In this document: positions 37,466 through 46,514 of the stretch, piece after piece
Layout: each line of letters opens with the position of its first letter
How positions within the stretch are numbered: the stretch's first letter is position 1
Source of the DNA: CAG-826 sp964583155
GTDB lineage: Bacteria; Bacillota_I; Bacilli_A; RFN20; CAG-826
DNA: 64,000 nucleotides
Assembly: GCA_964583155.1 (NCBI GenBank)
Contig: CAZOUY010000008.1
Span: 1-64,000, forward strand
Reading direction: 5' to 3'
Position numbers and translations under genes: made by a program
The notes under the pieces: model-generated
Seen by the model: the letters and a program-made list of their open reading frames with translations, nothing else
Told to the model about the DNA's origin: nothing
Database searches by the model: none

Positions 37466-40400
37466 ATGAAGAAAATTGTTGTTAATCATGGAAATAAGGA
37501 AGCTAAACAAGAGCTTCCTAAAGAGGAAAGATCAGTGGGAAGTGTTCAAGCCTCCAAGAAGGAGCCTTCATCATTTAAGGAGGATCATTCAAAGCGAAAG
37601 AAAGTCTATCTTGAAAAAGAGGATTTAACGCTCGAAAAAAAAGGACGATATTTTATGAACCCGCACACGAAACGATATCAAGTAGCTTTCGTGGCTAATA
37701 TGGATCAGGAAAGGCTTTTTACGTTAACGAAGGATGAGCATCCGCTTACGCTCAGCTTTTTAGGAAAGAAAGAAAAGACAAAGGGAAGAAGTCACGCCAA
37801 TCACATGACCTATAAGGATGTCTATAAAGGCGTTGATTTCACTTATCAATGTCATGAAGAGGGTATCAAAGAAAGCATCGTCATCAAAGAGAAGCAAGCA
37901 TCATATGATTTTGATTTTACGATGGAAATCGGCGATTTAGTACCGACCTTTAACGAGGAAGAAAATGCTTTGGAATTAAAAAAGGATGATAAAACCATCT
38001 ATCGCATTTTAAGCCCCTATATGGTCGATCAAAATCACGAAAGAAGCGATGACTGCCGTTACATTATTAAAGAAGAGAATAAGGTTTTAACCATCACCCT
38101 GCATGCCGATGCCTCATGGATCGAGGATGAAAAGCGGGTTTTCCCGATCATTATCGATCCCACTATTGAGGTTTTATCAACACCCGTTTTTCAAATAGAA
38201 GCCTTGGTAAATGGCGATGTTAATGAAACGAGTGGCGACTATACGCTTGGAAGAGTAAGAAACGATACTGATTGGACGTATTATAGTTTACGAATCACGA
38301 TCGATAGCGCTCAAATTCAAAAAGATTATCGCGGCGCGGAGTATGTGGAATTGCAATTGCAAACAAAGGAGCTGGCAAATCAAGAAAATCTCGATGCCAA
38401 TCGCTACTTTGTATATTGCAATGGTGAGAAAGTCGGCGATATTACGAAGCGTGAAATCAAAAATGAATTGTGCATCGATCTTACGCCATTTATTCAGGAT
38501 ACGACGACCTTAGAGGTTATTTTATGTCATCCGAGCGATAATTATCTCGCGGCTTATAATATTAGTAGTAATGTAATAATACCATCAGAAAATTCGACAA
38601 CCAGCGATAGTCGTGTAACATTTTATGGTTTCGGGGAAGATCAAAGCCATGAACCCTGTCTTATTATTGAAAGTGACCAAAATGTTAATTCTGAAGCAGA
38701 CACCATCAGTTATCCTATAGGACGAGCGGGAACGACAATGATCCAAGTGATGAACGGCCATTTTTGGCATATTCATCCCGACAATATAACGATTCAACAG
38801 GGGAGTCTATCACTATCCTTATCCCATATTTACGATAGGCGTTTTGGATCGGAAAATGTGACTGGCTTTGGAAACGGATGGAAGAGCAATGTTCATCAAT
38901 ATTTAAAGAAAAGCGCGACATATCATGAGACGAAGGGCGATAAAGAGATCATCTACATTGATGGGGAAGGAAAAAAGCATTTCCTATATGAGCGATGGTA
39001 TTATCAAGAAAACGATCAGGAAATCGAGGTCAATAAAGATGACGTATATCTTGATGGCGATATGAAACTCAAATATCGTGATCAGGATCAGCATGAGCAT
39101 GAAGTTGAATATGAATGCACAAGCGATGATGGCCTTCAATACATCGGAGCGGCATCCATTTATAATTATCATTCTCGAGAAAGAATCATCGCTAAAGGGG
39201 AATTATTCATCCCCATTTCCAATGGTGAATTGGCGTTAGAAATAAATGAAGATCAGACCGTCAAAGTACCGCATTTTTATGCTGAAAATTCTGAAATGTA
39301 CGCTAAAAGTTATTTAAAGCATAATGAGGTTTATCAAACCGCAGATGGCTTTATAGACGCAAACGGAAATACCTTAATAAAAGAGGAAATCGAGTCATCA
39401 ATTTACTTTGATGATGGAGAAATCAAGGTATTAGTGTATAAAGGAAGTATCTTTTTATCATCCGCATGGCAATATGTGAGAGGAATTCCAACTATTGTTA
39501 AATTGCGACAAAGCAATATCTTTGATTACGAAGATGACGTATTGGAGGTTTATGTTAATGAGGATTTGAAGTCCGCTTTGACAAAAATTGAATCGATCGA
39601 CCATCAATTTGAAGAATGGGATAAGAGCAGCGCTTTAATACTTAGACAAAAGCGATTAACCGATCAAGAAAAGAAGCATTATCAGGATAAATGGGATGAA
39701 ACCTATTCAACCACCGGTGAAGAAGGAAAACAAGAGCCGACTGATGAAGAACAAAAGACCCATAAGCGCGAGCTTGAAAGATATGATATTTCATTACAAT
39801 CATATAATGATCAACTTTCAAGCCTATTAAGCAACTATCAAAGCTTAATTTTTGAGAAAAAGCGCTTGCTCGCTTTAAGAAAAACGCTGATTGATAATCA
39901 GTTACAACAAGCGAATGATTTTTTAGTGGATCAAAACGGAAATACTTTGGGATTTGATGGCTATGGAAGGCTCATCCTAATTCAAGATAAATATGAAAAT
40001 GAAATTCATATCGAATATGGCTATGAAAAAACTAACAAAGGAAAAATCATTTCCGTTTATTCTGATCAAGAAGCGATTCGTTTTACCTATAACAAAAAAA
40101 CGGGTGTCCTTTCCGCAATTGTGGATTCCCATGGTCGGAAAACACGTTATCAATATAACAAGGCTCAGGATCTTTTGACTATCATTTACCCGGACAACAA
40201 TGAAACAACTTGCTCTTATGATACGGGATTTAATATGACCTCACCCTTGCTTGAAAGCAATAATCTTATCTATGGTCTAAGGCAATTAAGAATCAAGAAA
40301 TATTGTTATGGAGGAATCATTGAGGATAATAACGATATTGATGAGCATATATCATCGTTATTATGCTTGGATGAACGCTATATATTGAGCAATGATCATC

Positions 40401-43400
40401 TAAGAACCATCATTCGGAACTCAATTAAAAATCCAAGCGATGCTACTAGCGAGCAAGCAGGCGATATTGTCTATAATTTTGATATAAGTGGTAACACCAT
40501 TGCTATCAGTCAGCAAGGAAAAAGTACGGTCTATCATTATCAGGATAAGCTACTTCTTCATGAATTAACATTCCAAAATCAAGAAAGTCAATCGGTTATT
40601 GTTGGTTTTAATTCGGGACCTTTTAATCATATTTTTGCTAAAGGAGAATTACCGGTTTCCAATCTTATTGGAATAAAAATCGTCGGAAATGGCAAATATC
40701 AAGGAAATCTATCGTATCAACTAGGATGCACGCTTTATCAAAGCAAGGAAGATGGCACGATGACATCGATAACCGATGATTATGAAATAAATTCTTTACC
40801 GATGATCATCCCTCTTGTCGTTGATTATCGAAATACGACTTCGATTGAAATCGCCATCAGCAGTGATTTAGCGAGCTTTGTTAATGAAAGTGGAAAGCCT
40901 ATTCAAATTATACGTTTAGAAAGCGGCACGATTTATCAATATGATACTAATAAACGTCTCTTTAATGAACAGAATGGTTATAAATTTATTCGATATTCTA
41001 ATTTTAATGATGATGATCTTCCTTTAACTAAGGTAGAGCGAAGCATCTTTAATGAAGAATTAGTCATGCATTATTGCTATGATGCGAATAAGCAACTGAC
41101 CTATAGCGAGGATAGTAAAGGAAATGTTGAAGAATACTATTACGATGAAAAGGGGAATTGCATCGAAAAGAGAGTTTACAATAAAAAGGATGCATCCTTA
41201 ATGAAGGTCGAGCGTGCTTCCTATGATGAGCAAGGACGACCGATATCATCATTAGGAGCGATTAAAGGAAATGATGGAAAGTACCCGTCAGAGGAAATCA
41301 CCTATCTTCCGAAAACGAATATTGAAAGTAAAATCAAAGGAGTGAATGGCGAGAGCCGTTGCTACCAATATGATTTTCATAGTGGCGATTTATTGAGCAT
41401 CTCTTCAAGTGCAGGAGGAATCAACAATTCGACCTCCTTTACCTATAATTATGGATTATTAACGACCATGACCCATCATGGAATGAAGGTCGAATATCGT
41501 TATGATGGCCAAGGTCGGAAAGTGGAAACTCTTTTAAATGGTGAAAGACTTGTTTTAAACAATTATATTGATCATTATCAAAGCGCGAACGATGAGAATT
41601 ATCAGCATAATGAAGAGATTATAGATGGTAGCTTTGTTTTAAGTGTAACTCGAAGTGGCTTGGTTAGCAAAATTTATAAAAATGACCAAGACAAGGTGAT
41701 TTATGTTGATTCGATCTGTGGTGATAATTGCACTGATAGTGTCTACTATGTGTATGAGGAAGATAAATTAATGAAAATTGATTATCTTAATCGAGAGTTC
41801 GGTAGCGATACCACGGATGAATATAATGAGATAGTTTACTATACTTATGATGAATTCGGTCAAATCGTGAAGCAAGAGAAGAAGATCGATAGTGTAATTC
41901 AAGTAGCGTCAGAAGATCATTATGATGATAATCATCGGTTTGTGACCTCAAGCGATGTCATTTTAAATGAGGATAGCGCCCATCCACTTCACACAATCAA
42001 TTCTTATAATGAAAGTAATCAGATTAAGACCATTAAAATTACTCAGGGCTCACTCAATAGCGATAATGAAATGTCCTACGCTCCCATTTCGACCACTACT
42101 TTTGATTATGATGCGTTAGGGAGAATTAAGCATCAGGAATTACATGCGAAAAAGGTTAAGCTATGTCATACATATTCCTATCTCCAACAGGACGATAATT
42201 CCCTCGATTTCATTTCGGAAGATGTTACTAAAATCCAAATTACTGGCGAAAACCAGACGACCTATCTAACCGAAGCATCAAAATATACCTATGATGTGAA
42301 CGGAAATATTATTGATATTGAAAGCGATGAAAATCATACACGGTATCAATATGATTCGTTAAATCGTCTGATTCGTGAGGATAATCCCTATTTCCGTAAG
42401 ACATATGTTTATCAATATGATCAAGCCGGCAATATTTTACTGAAGAAAACTTATCCCTACAATATCATTTATACGGAGATTCAGTCCAAAGGAACAGTTA
42501 TAGAATATGTCTATGATTGTGAGAATGGAGATCGGCTCATCAGTTTTGATGGAAAGAATATCGTCTATGATCAAGTAGGCCGTCCAACAACATATAAAGG
42601 AATGTCCTTCCAATGGAATGGAAGAAATCAGTTAACAAAAATAGGGGCAAATATAACGTATCAATATGGAAATAATGGCATCCGAAGGAAGAAAATCGTT
42701 AATGGAGTAGAAACGACATATATCACGAATGGAAGTCAAATTCTATCGATGAAAAATGGAGTTAGCACATTTATGTTCCGATATGTCCTTAACAAATTAG
42801 TGGGATTCAATTATAATAATGGTAGTAGTTCTAAAGAATACATCTATCAAAGAAATATCCAAGGCGATATTATAGGAATCTTTGATGATGAAGGAAATCA
42901 AGTAGGAGGATATGCCTATGATGCATATGGCAATCATGTCATAACGATTGATGAAGGAGGAATCGCTACTTTAAATCCATTCCGCTATCGCGGTTATTAT
43001 TGGGACGAAGAAAGCAAGCTCTATTACCTTAACAGCCGCTATTATGATCCAGAGACCGGAAGATTTATTTCACCGGATGACTTATCCATCCTTGATGAGA
43101 CAATGGGACAAATCAATGGATTGAATCTTTATATGTATTGTGCTGATAATCCTGTTATGAATGTTGATCCTATAGGTCACAGTTGGGAAACTTTCTGGAA
43201 TAGCGTTGGAAATTGGTTTGCCAATAATTGGCAATGGGTAGCAGGAGCAGCAATTATTGTTGCTTGTGCGGTATTAACTATTGTAACAGCAGGAGGTTTT
43301 GCCGCTGCTGGTGGAGCAATATTATCTGTTTTTACTTCGACTATGGCTGTGAATGCAGCTGCGGCAACATTTGCTGGAGCATTTGTTGGAAGCATCTTAC

Positions 43401-43804
43401 TTGCTGGTGTTGGAACAGTTATAGGAGGACTTATTTCAACTTCAAATGGTGGGAGTTTTTTAGACGGAGCAAAATGGGGATTTTTCGGTGGTGCAGTTAT
43501 AGGTGCTGTAATTGGTGGAGTTTGGGGGTATTCTCATTATGCTTTGCAAGCTGCTGGTAAAATGGGAGTTAAAGTAGATATAAATTCATTAATAAATAAT
43601 CCGGCTGATGAATTTGTTACAATTGGACCCAAAGATGGCGGAATATCAGGATACATTAGATCAATTTCCGAAACGGGTAATTATGGACAAATTTATGCGA
43701 AAAGAATTTATGATGGCGTTTTCCAAATCGCTAATGGGCATCATAGAGTTGAAGCGTTAAGGCGGTTGGGGTATAGGTTTATTAAAATTTATTTAGTATC
43801 GTAA
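37466..43804 (+). CDS. RHS/YD-repeat polymorphic toxin with ParB-like C-terminal domain
   Basis: The 2112-residue protein starts with a charged stretch and no signal peptide. Residues about 45-235 resemble the WapA-type N-terminal domain (VYKGVDFTYQ, FPIIIDPTIE) and about 235-420 a DNRLRE-like domain. A coiled coil (about 700-815) is followed by YD repeats to about 1790. The core closes with NPFRYRGYY and RYYDPETGRFISPD (Arg1858 on), then NGLNLYMYCADNPVM. The variable tip begins near 1900: a Gly/Ala-rich hydrophobic stretch, then a final about 80 residues ending NGHHRVEALRRLGYRF, which fits ParB-like nuclease toxins. The cognate immunity gene follows 14 bases on. The tip is much more AT-rich than the core. 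Confidence 0.9.
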   Translation: MKKIVVNHGNKEAKQELPKEERSVGSVQASKKEPSSFKEDHSKRKKVYLEKEDLTLEKKGRYFMNPHTKRYQVAFVANMDQERLFTLTKDEHPLTLSFLGKKEKTKGRSHANHMTYKDVYKGVDFTYQCHEEGIKESIVIKEKQASYDFDFTMEIGDLVPTFNEEENALELKKDDKTIYRILSPYMVDQNHERSDDCRYIIKEENKVLTITLHADASWIEDEKRVFPIIIDPTIEVLSTPVFQIEALVNGDVNETSGDYTLGRVRNDTDWTYYSLRITIDSAQIQKDYRGAEYVELQLQTKELANQENLDANRYFVYCNGEKVGDITKREIKNELCIDLTPFIQDTTTLEVILCHPSDNYLAAYNISSNVIIPSENSTTSDSRVTFYGFGEDQSHEPCLIIESDQNVNSEADTISYPIGRAGTTMIQVMNGHFWHIHPDNITIQQGSLSLSLSHIYDRRFGSENVTGFGNGWKSNVHQYLKKSATYHETKGDKEIIYIDGEGKKHFLYERWYYQENDQEIEVNKDDVYLDGDMKLKYRDQDQHEHEVEYECTSDDGLQYIGAASIYNYHSRERIIAKGELFIPISNGELALEINEDQTVKVPHFYAENSEMYAKSYLKHNEVYQTADGFIDANGNTLIKEEIESSIYFDDGEIKVLVYKGSIFLSSAWQYVRGIPTIVKLRQSNIFDYEDDVLEVYVNEDLKSALTKIESIDHQFEEWDKSSALILRQKRLTDQEKKHYQDKWDETYSTTGEEGKQEPTDEEQKTHKRELERYDISLQSYNDQLSSLLSNYQSLIFEKKRLLALRKTLIDNQLQQANDFLVDQNGNTLGFDGYGRLILIQDKYENEIHIEYGYEKTNKGKIISVYSDQEAIRFTYNKKTGVLSAIVDSHGRKTRYQYNKAQDLLTIIYPDNNETTCSYDTGFNMTSPLLESNNLIYGLRQLRIKKYCYGGIIEDNNDIDEHISSLLCLDERYILSNDHLRTIIRNSIKNPSDATSEQAGDIVYNFDISGNTIAISQQGKSTVYHYQDKLLLHELTFQNQESQSVIVGFNSGPFNHIFAKGELPVSNLIGIKIVGNGKYQGNLSYQLGCTLYQSKEDGTMTSITDDYEINSLPMIIPLVVDYRNTTSIEIAISSDLASFVNESGKPIQIIRLESGTIYQYDTNKRLFNEQNGYKFIRYSNFNDDDLPLTKVERSIFNEELVMHYCYDANKQLTYSEDSKGNVEEYYYDEKGNCIEKRVYNKKDASLMKVERASYDEQGRPISSLGAIKGNDGKYPSEEITYLPKTNIESKIKGVNGESRCYQYDFHSGDLLSISSSAGGINNSTSFTYNYGLLTTMTHHGMKVEYRYDGQGRKVETLLNGERLVLNNYIDHYQSANDENYQHNEEIIDGSFVLSVTRSGLVSKIYKNDQDKVIYVDSICGDNCTDSVYYVYEEDKLMKIDYLNREFGSDTTDEYNEIVYYTYDEFGQIVKQEKKIDSVIQVASEDHYDDNHRFVTSSDVILNEDSAHPLHTINSYNESNQIKTIKITQGSLNSDNEMSYAPISTTTFDYDALGRIKHQELHAKKVKLCHTYSYLQQDDNSLDFISEDVTKIQITGENQTTYLTEASKYTYDVNGNIIDIESDENHTRYQYDSLNRLIREDNPYFRKTYVYQYDQAGNILLKKTYPYNIIYTEIQSKGTVIEYVYDCENGDRLISFDGKNIVYDQVGRPTTYKGMSFQWNGRNQLTKIGANITYQYGNNGIRRKKIVNGVETTYITNGSQILSMKNGVSTFMFRYVLNKLVGFNYNNGSSSKEYIYQRNIQGDIIGIFDDEGNQVGGYAYDAYGNHVITIDEGGIATLNPFRYRGYYWDEESKLYYLNSRYYDPETGRFISPDDLSILDETMGQINGLNLYMYCADNPVMNVDPIGHSWETFWNSVGNWFANNWQWVAGAAIIVACAVLTIVTAGGFAAAGGAILSVFTSTMAVNAAAATFAGAFVGSILLAGVGTVIGGLISTSNGGSFLDGAKWGFFGGAVIGAVIGGVWGYSHYALQAAGKMGVKVDINSLINNPADEFVTIGPKDGGISGYIRSISETGNYGQIYAKRIYDGVFQIANGHHRVEALRRLGYRFIKIYLVS

Positions 43805-43818
43805 GGAGGAAGAGATAT

Positions 43819-44208
43819 ATGGGCGTTGAAAGTTTCTATGTAAAAATAAAATGTAATCAATTAAAGAATATAGTTAATTTATTGGATAAATATAATAAAT
43901 GTTTAGAATATTCTATTGAAAATGATTATTGTTGTATTTCTGGTGCGCTGGTATGCTTTTTCCCAGCGGTAGAATTGATTTATAACATTTTTAATGAGAT
44001 AAACGAACGCCCATTTTATGTTATATCAATGGATCAAGAGATTTATTATAATTTTGAAACATTTTTTGACTTCCTAAATTGGATGTATAAAATTTGGCAA
44101 GATAAAATTCATTATTTCAACAAGGAATATGGTGCGTTTATAGTAACCCCATCGTTATATTATAAGACGCATCGCAAGTTGCAAAAAAAATATTATAGAA
44201 AAATTTAA
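43819..44208 (+). CDS. Putative immunity protein of the RHS ParB-like toxin
   Basis: The 129-residue product starts behind AAGGAGG, 14 bases after the RHS stop, the standard place of the cognate immunity gene. The sequence is aromatic-rich (FFPAVELIYNIF, FDFLNWMYKIW) without signal peptide or membrane segment and is not recognised as a named immunity family. Function is inferred from position only. Confidence 0.65.
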   Translation: MGVESFYVKIKCNQLKNIVNLLDKYNKCLEYSIENDYCCISGALVCFFPAVELIYNIFNEINERPFYVISMDQEIYYNFETFFDFLNWMYKIWQDKIHYFNKEYGAFIVTPSLYYKTHRKLQKKYYRKI

Positions 44209-44254
44209 TGAGATCATTCAGAACTTGAATTGTATAGCTTAATCAAATACAAAA

Positions 44255-45064
44255 TTGTGTTTTCCACCTTTGGACTGGCGAGATTGCCCTGTGTGGCCGC
44301 CTGCAAATTCTCGGATTTTTCCACAGATAAACATAGTGTTCTTTGCGTCATCGAAGAAGGAAGTAAACTCTATTTATTACCTTAATAACCGCTATTATGA
44401 TCCAGAGACCGGAAGATTTATTTCACCGGATGTCTTGTCAATCCTTGATGAGTCCAAAGGACAAATCAACGGACTCAATCTCTACATGTATTGTGCTGAT
44501 AATCCTGTGATGTATATTGATGGAACCGGATATTTTCCACTGACAATTTTGCTTTTTGGATTGTTTTTTGGAATAATATTTGCAGGTGCCTTTGATGCAG
44601 GAAAGCAGTTGATACAGAATGGTTGGGATTTTTCATCATTAGACTTGGGAAGCATTGCAAATAGTGCCATTGTTGGTGGTGCCCTAGGATTATCATTAGC
44701 ATTAGGAGTGGTATATTTAGGGCCAGTAATTGCTGGAGTTGCAGGTGCTAGTGGAAAAGCAGCCTTAATTGCATTTTGTGTTAGTTCGGTCATATCATTT
44801 GGTGCTGGGGCTCTAGGATATGCTGCTGAAGAATGGTTTAATGGAAGAACACCTGATTTTGGAACTGCTATGATGCATGGTGGGTTTGTAATGCTTGAAG
44901 GCATGATTAGTTTTGGCGTTGGCGGTATCACGGGTAGTGTAGGCACTATTGGAAAAAAAGGGAAACCGCTTATTTCAAAGGAATGGTGGTTAAAACTTAT
45001 TTTCGGACAAGAATTTACCAAACCATCTAAAATATTAATAGATTTAATTAGAAATAATATCTAA
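44255..45064 (+). CDS. Orphan RHS C-terminal toxin module 1
   Basis: Homology begins only at YYLNNRYYDPETGRFISPD; the frame before it is leader sequence, so the annotated start is artificial. The core end carries 4 extra bases (CTCTATTTATTACC against CTCTATTACC) that put the EEGSKLY codons out of frame with the rest, which would block simple in-frame fusion. After NPVMYIDGTG comes a hydrophobic Gly/Ala-rich tip (about 100-230) and a short C-terminus. The toxin type is unknown; its membrane-type immunity partner suggests action at the membrane. The last about 18 codons are repeated at 54308. Confidence 0.6.
   Translation: MCFPPLDWRDCPVWPPANSRIFPQINIVFFASSKKEVNSIYYLNNRYYDPETGRFISPDVLSILDESKGQINGLNLYMYCADNPVMYIDGTGYFPLTILLFGLFFGIIFAGAFDAGKQLIQNGWDFSSLDLGSIANSAIVGGALGLSLALGVVYLGPVIAGVAGASGKAALIAFCVSSVISFGAGALGYAAEEWFNGRTPDFGTAMMHGGFVMLEGMISFGVGGITGSVGTIGKKGKPLISKEWWLKLIFGQEFTKPSKILIDLIRNNI
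44270..44353 (+). repeat. Orphan-cassette leader repeat, copy 1 (diverged)
   Basis: It shares GCGAGATTGCC, GCCTGCAAATTCT, CCACAGATAAACATAGT and CTTTGCGTCATCGA with the leader at 47890-48012, and stands just before the displaced RHS core end. Confidence 0.6.
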
Positions 45065-45082
45065 CTTGGAGGAGATGAAACT

Positions 45083-45538
45083 ATGCGGAATAAGAGAAAC
45101 TACAATAATTTATTTGATTCTATTGTCATGACGATTGTTTTCTTATTTGGTATAAGTTTCTATTTGACAATGATGTATTTTGGTGTACTTCATCCTAGAG
45201 AAGGCACAAATCCAGTTGCAACACTTATCGTTGGAACAGCAATTTTTGGTGGATCATCAATATTATGCCTTGTCATGATTCTCATATGGTGTTATGAGTA
45301 TTGGTACTTAGATGATAAGTCTATTACTAGTAAAAAGATTTTTAGAAAGAAAAAAGTAATTCTATTAAATCAAATTGAAAAGGTTGAAAAAAAAGTAGTA
45401 AATGCTTTAATTCTTGGTAATTATTCTAGTGAAGCATACATTATCTATAGTAAAAAAACAAAAATAATTATTTTAATTGATAGTAGAAAGAAGTATCAGG
45501 ATTTAGATAATGAATTGAAAAAATACATAGATAATTAA
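45083..45538 (+). CDS. Putative membrane immunity protein (copy A)
   Basis: The 151 residues have two membrane segments (about 15-35 and 50-72) and a cytoplasmic domain with a PH-like strand pattern (WYLDDKSITSKKIF, KVILLNQIEKVEKK). It starts behind GGAGGAGATG, 18 bases after toxin module 1. An identical protein is encoded at 54382-54837 as part of a near-exact 596-bp duplication. A membrane location fits protection from a pore-forming or membrane-active toxin (inference). Confidence 0.65.
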   Translation: MRNKRNYNNLFDSIVMTIVFLFGISFYLTMMYFGVLHPREGTNPVATLIVGTAIFGGSSILCLVMILIWCYEYWYLDDKSITSKKIFRKKKVILLNQIEKVEKKVVNALILGNYSSEAYIIYSKKTKIIILIDSRKKYQDLDNELKKYIDN

Positions 45539-45562
45539 ATAATGTTTAAACACCTTAATTAG

Positions 45563-45604
45563 CAAAATGCATTTGTTACAGAAATGTAATAAGTGCATTT
45601 TTTT
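45563..45604 (+). terminator. Terminator whose T-tract is an insertion target
   Basis: AAATGCATTTGTTACA and TGTAATAAGTGCATTT form a long imperfect stem followed by seven Ts. The last 8 bases (ATTTTTTT) are duplicated on the far side of the element at 45605-46038. Confidence 0.8.
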
Positions 45605-46038
45605 GGATCTATAAAATTTATCGGGGAAAATCGGGGACAACTGTTTAGAAACTGATAAAACTATAAAATCTAGCGGGGACACATAACTAAGAGTTGTGTG
45701 TCCCTTTTAATTTGGGTATTATTGTATCTCAAAATAAGCAGTTCATGCTCTCTATACCTTTCAAAATTACTATATCAATAGGGACAAGTTCGACCATCGT
45801 CTCTTTGTTGTAATTCATAAATAAAACCATCGTTAGTGGGAATAGAATCAACCATGGTTTCTTTGAAATTATTAGGGTCAATGCCTAAATTAGGTAAAAG
45901 GGTATTATTCATATGGACCTCCTTATTTTGAACTCTAACAATTCAATTATAAGTGGTCCTTTCTTATGGAAACTATAAAAACTATAAAATCAATCGGGGA
46001 ATAAATAAAGTCTTGTCCCCGACAGATTTTATAGCTCC
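45605..46038. mobile_element. 434-bp ISL3-like insertion remnant with 8-bp target duplication
   Basis: ATTTTTTT occurs at 45597-45604 and again at 46039-46046. The duplicate locus at 54904 has one copy and no insertion, so both borders are exact. The ends are inverted (GGATCTATAAAATTTATCGG and GGAGCTATAAAATCTGTCGG). The motif CTATAAAATyNNtCGGGGA recurs at 45661 and 45982. ISL3-family elements make 8-bp duplications; the internal frame supports that family. Confidence 0.8.
45775..45912 (-). pseudogene. N-terminal fragment of an ISL3-like transposase
   Basis: A 45-codon frame with a good ribosome site (AGGAGG on the minus strand) reads MNNTLLPNLGIDPNNFKETM and ends RDDGRTCPY, then TGA. The CPY ending is where the zf-ISL3 zinc finger (CPxC) would start. 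The catalytic part is absent, so the element cannot move itself. Confidence 0.55.
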
Positions 46039-46046
46039 ATTTTTTT

Positions 46047-46510
46047 AAAGAAATAGTTTGTTATATTTTATAAATGAAAATTCCATGTATGAAACAATGA
46101 AAGCAATTTAGTATAGATATTAAAAATTTGGGTGTTATCCAAAAGATATACAAATAGACAATGGGAGAATTTATAGATCAAACAGTAAAAATAGAAAAAG
46201 GAAATCGAAGAGAAAATATATTAGAGAAAATTCTTAAAGGTGCATCAAATGCATTATCATTTTAGACGACCAAGGACACCGGAACATAATTGGAGAGTAG
46301 AAAGAAGTCATAGAGTAGATCAAGACAAATTATATAGAATATTAAAGTTCTAAAGTTCAGAGAATTTGATGCATCAAGGAGTTTCATGGAATAGTAGATA
46401 AAACTAAACACCCAATGAAGTTGAACTTGAAAAGTTAAAAGATTTATCAAAAAAAATACAGGTGAAGTTCGGTTCCTAAACGTATCACATCATTTTAAAA
46501 TTAGAGGAAA
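46047..46510 (+). pseudogene. Decayed toxin remnant paralogous to 54904-55380
   Basis: This stretch aligns with the sequence after the other copy of the duplicated immunity gene, but with many small changes and stops; GGTTCCTAAACGTATCACAT is shared. It is the remains of a toxin coding region ending in the phrase FLNVSHH. It runs up to the abrupt start of RHS core sequence at 46530. Confidence 0.55.
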
Positions 46511-46514
46511 CGAG

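Noticed and set aside
43228..43560. Cys/Trp-rich 110-residue frame inside the RHS tip
   Set aside because: It is the shifted frame of Gly/Ala-rich coding sequence in the RHS gene and has no ribosome site.
45661..45710. Hairpin inside the ISL3-like remnant as a separate terminator gene end
   Set aside because: It lies within the mobile element and no gene leads into it on the plus strand; it is more likely part of the element's end structure.
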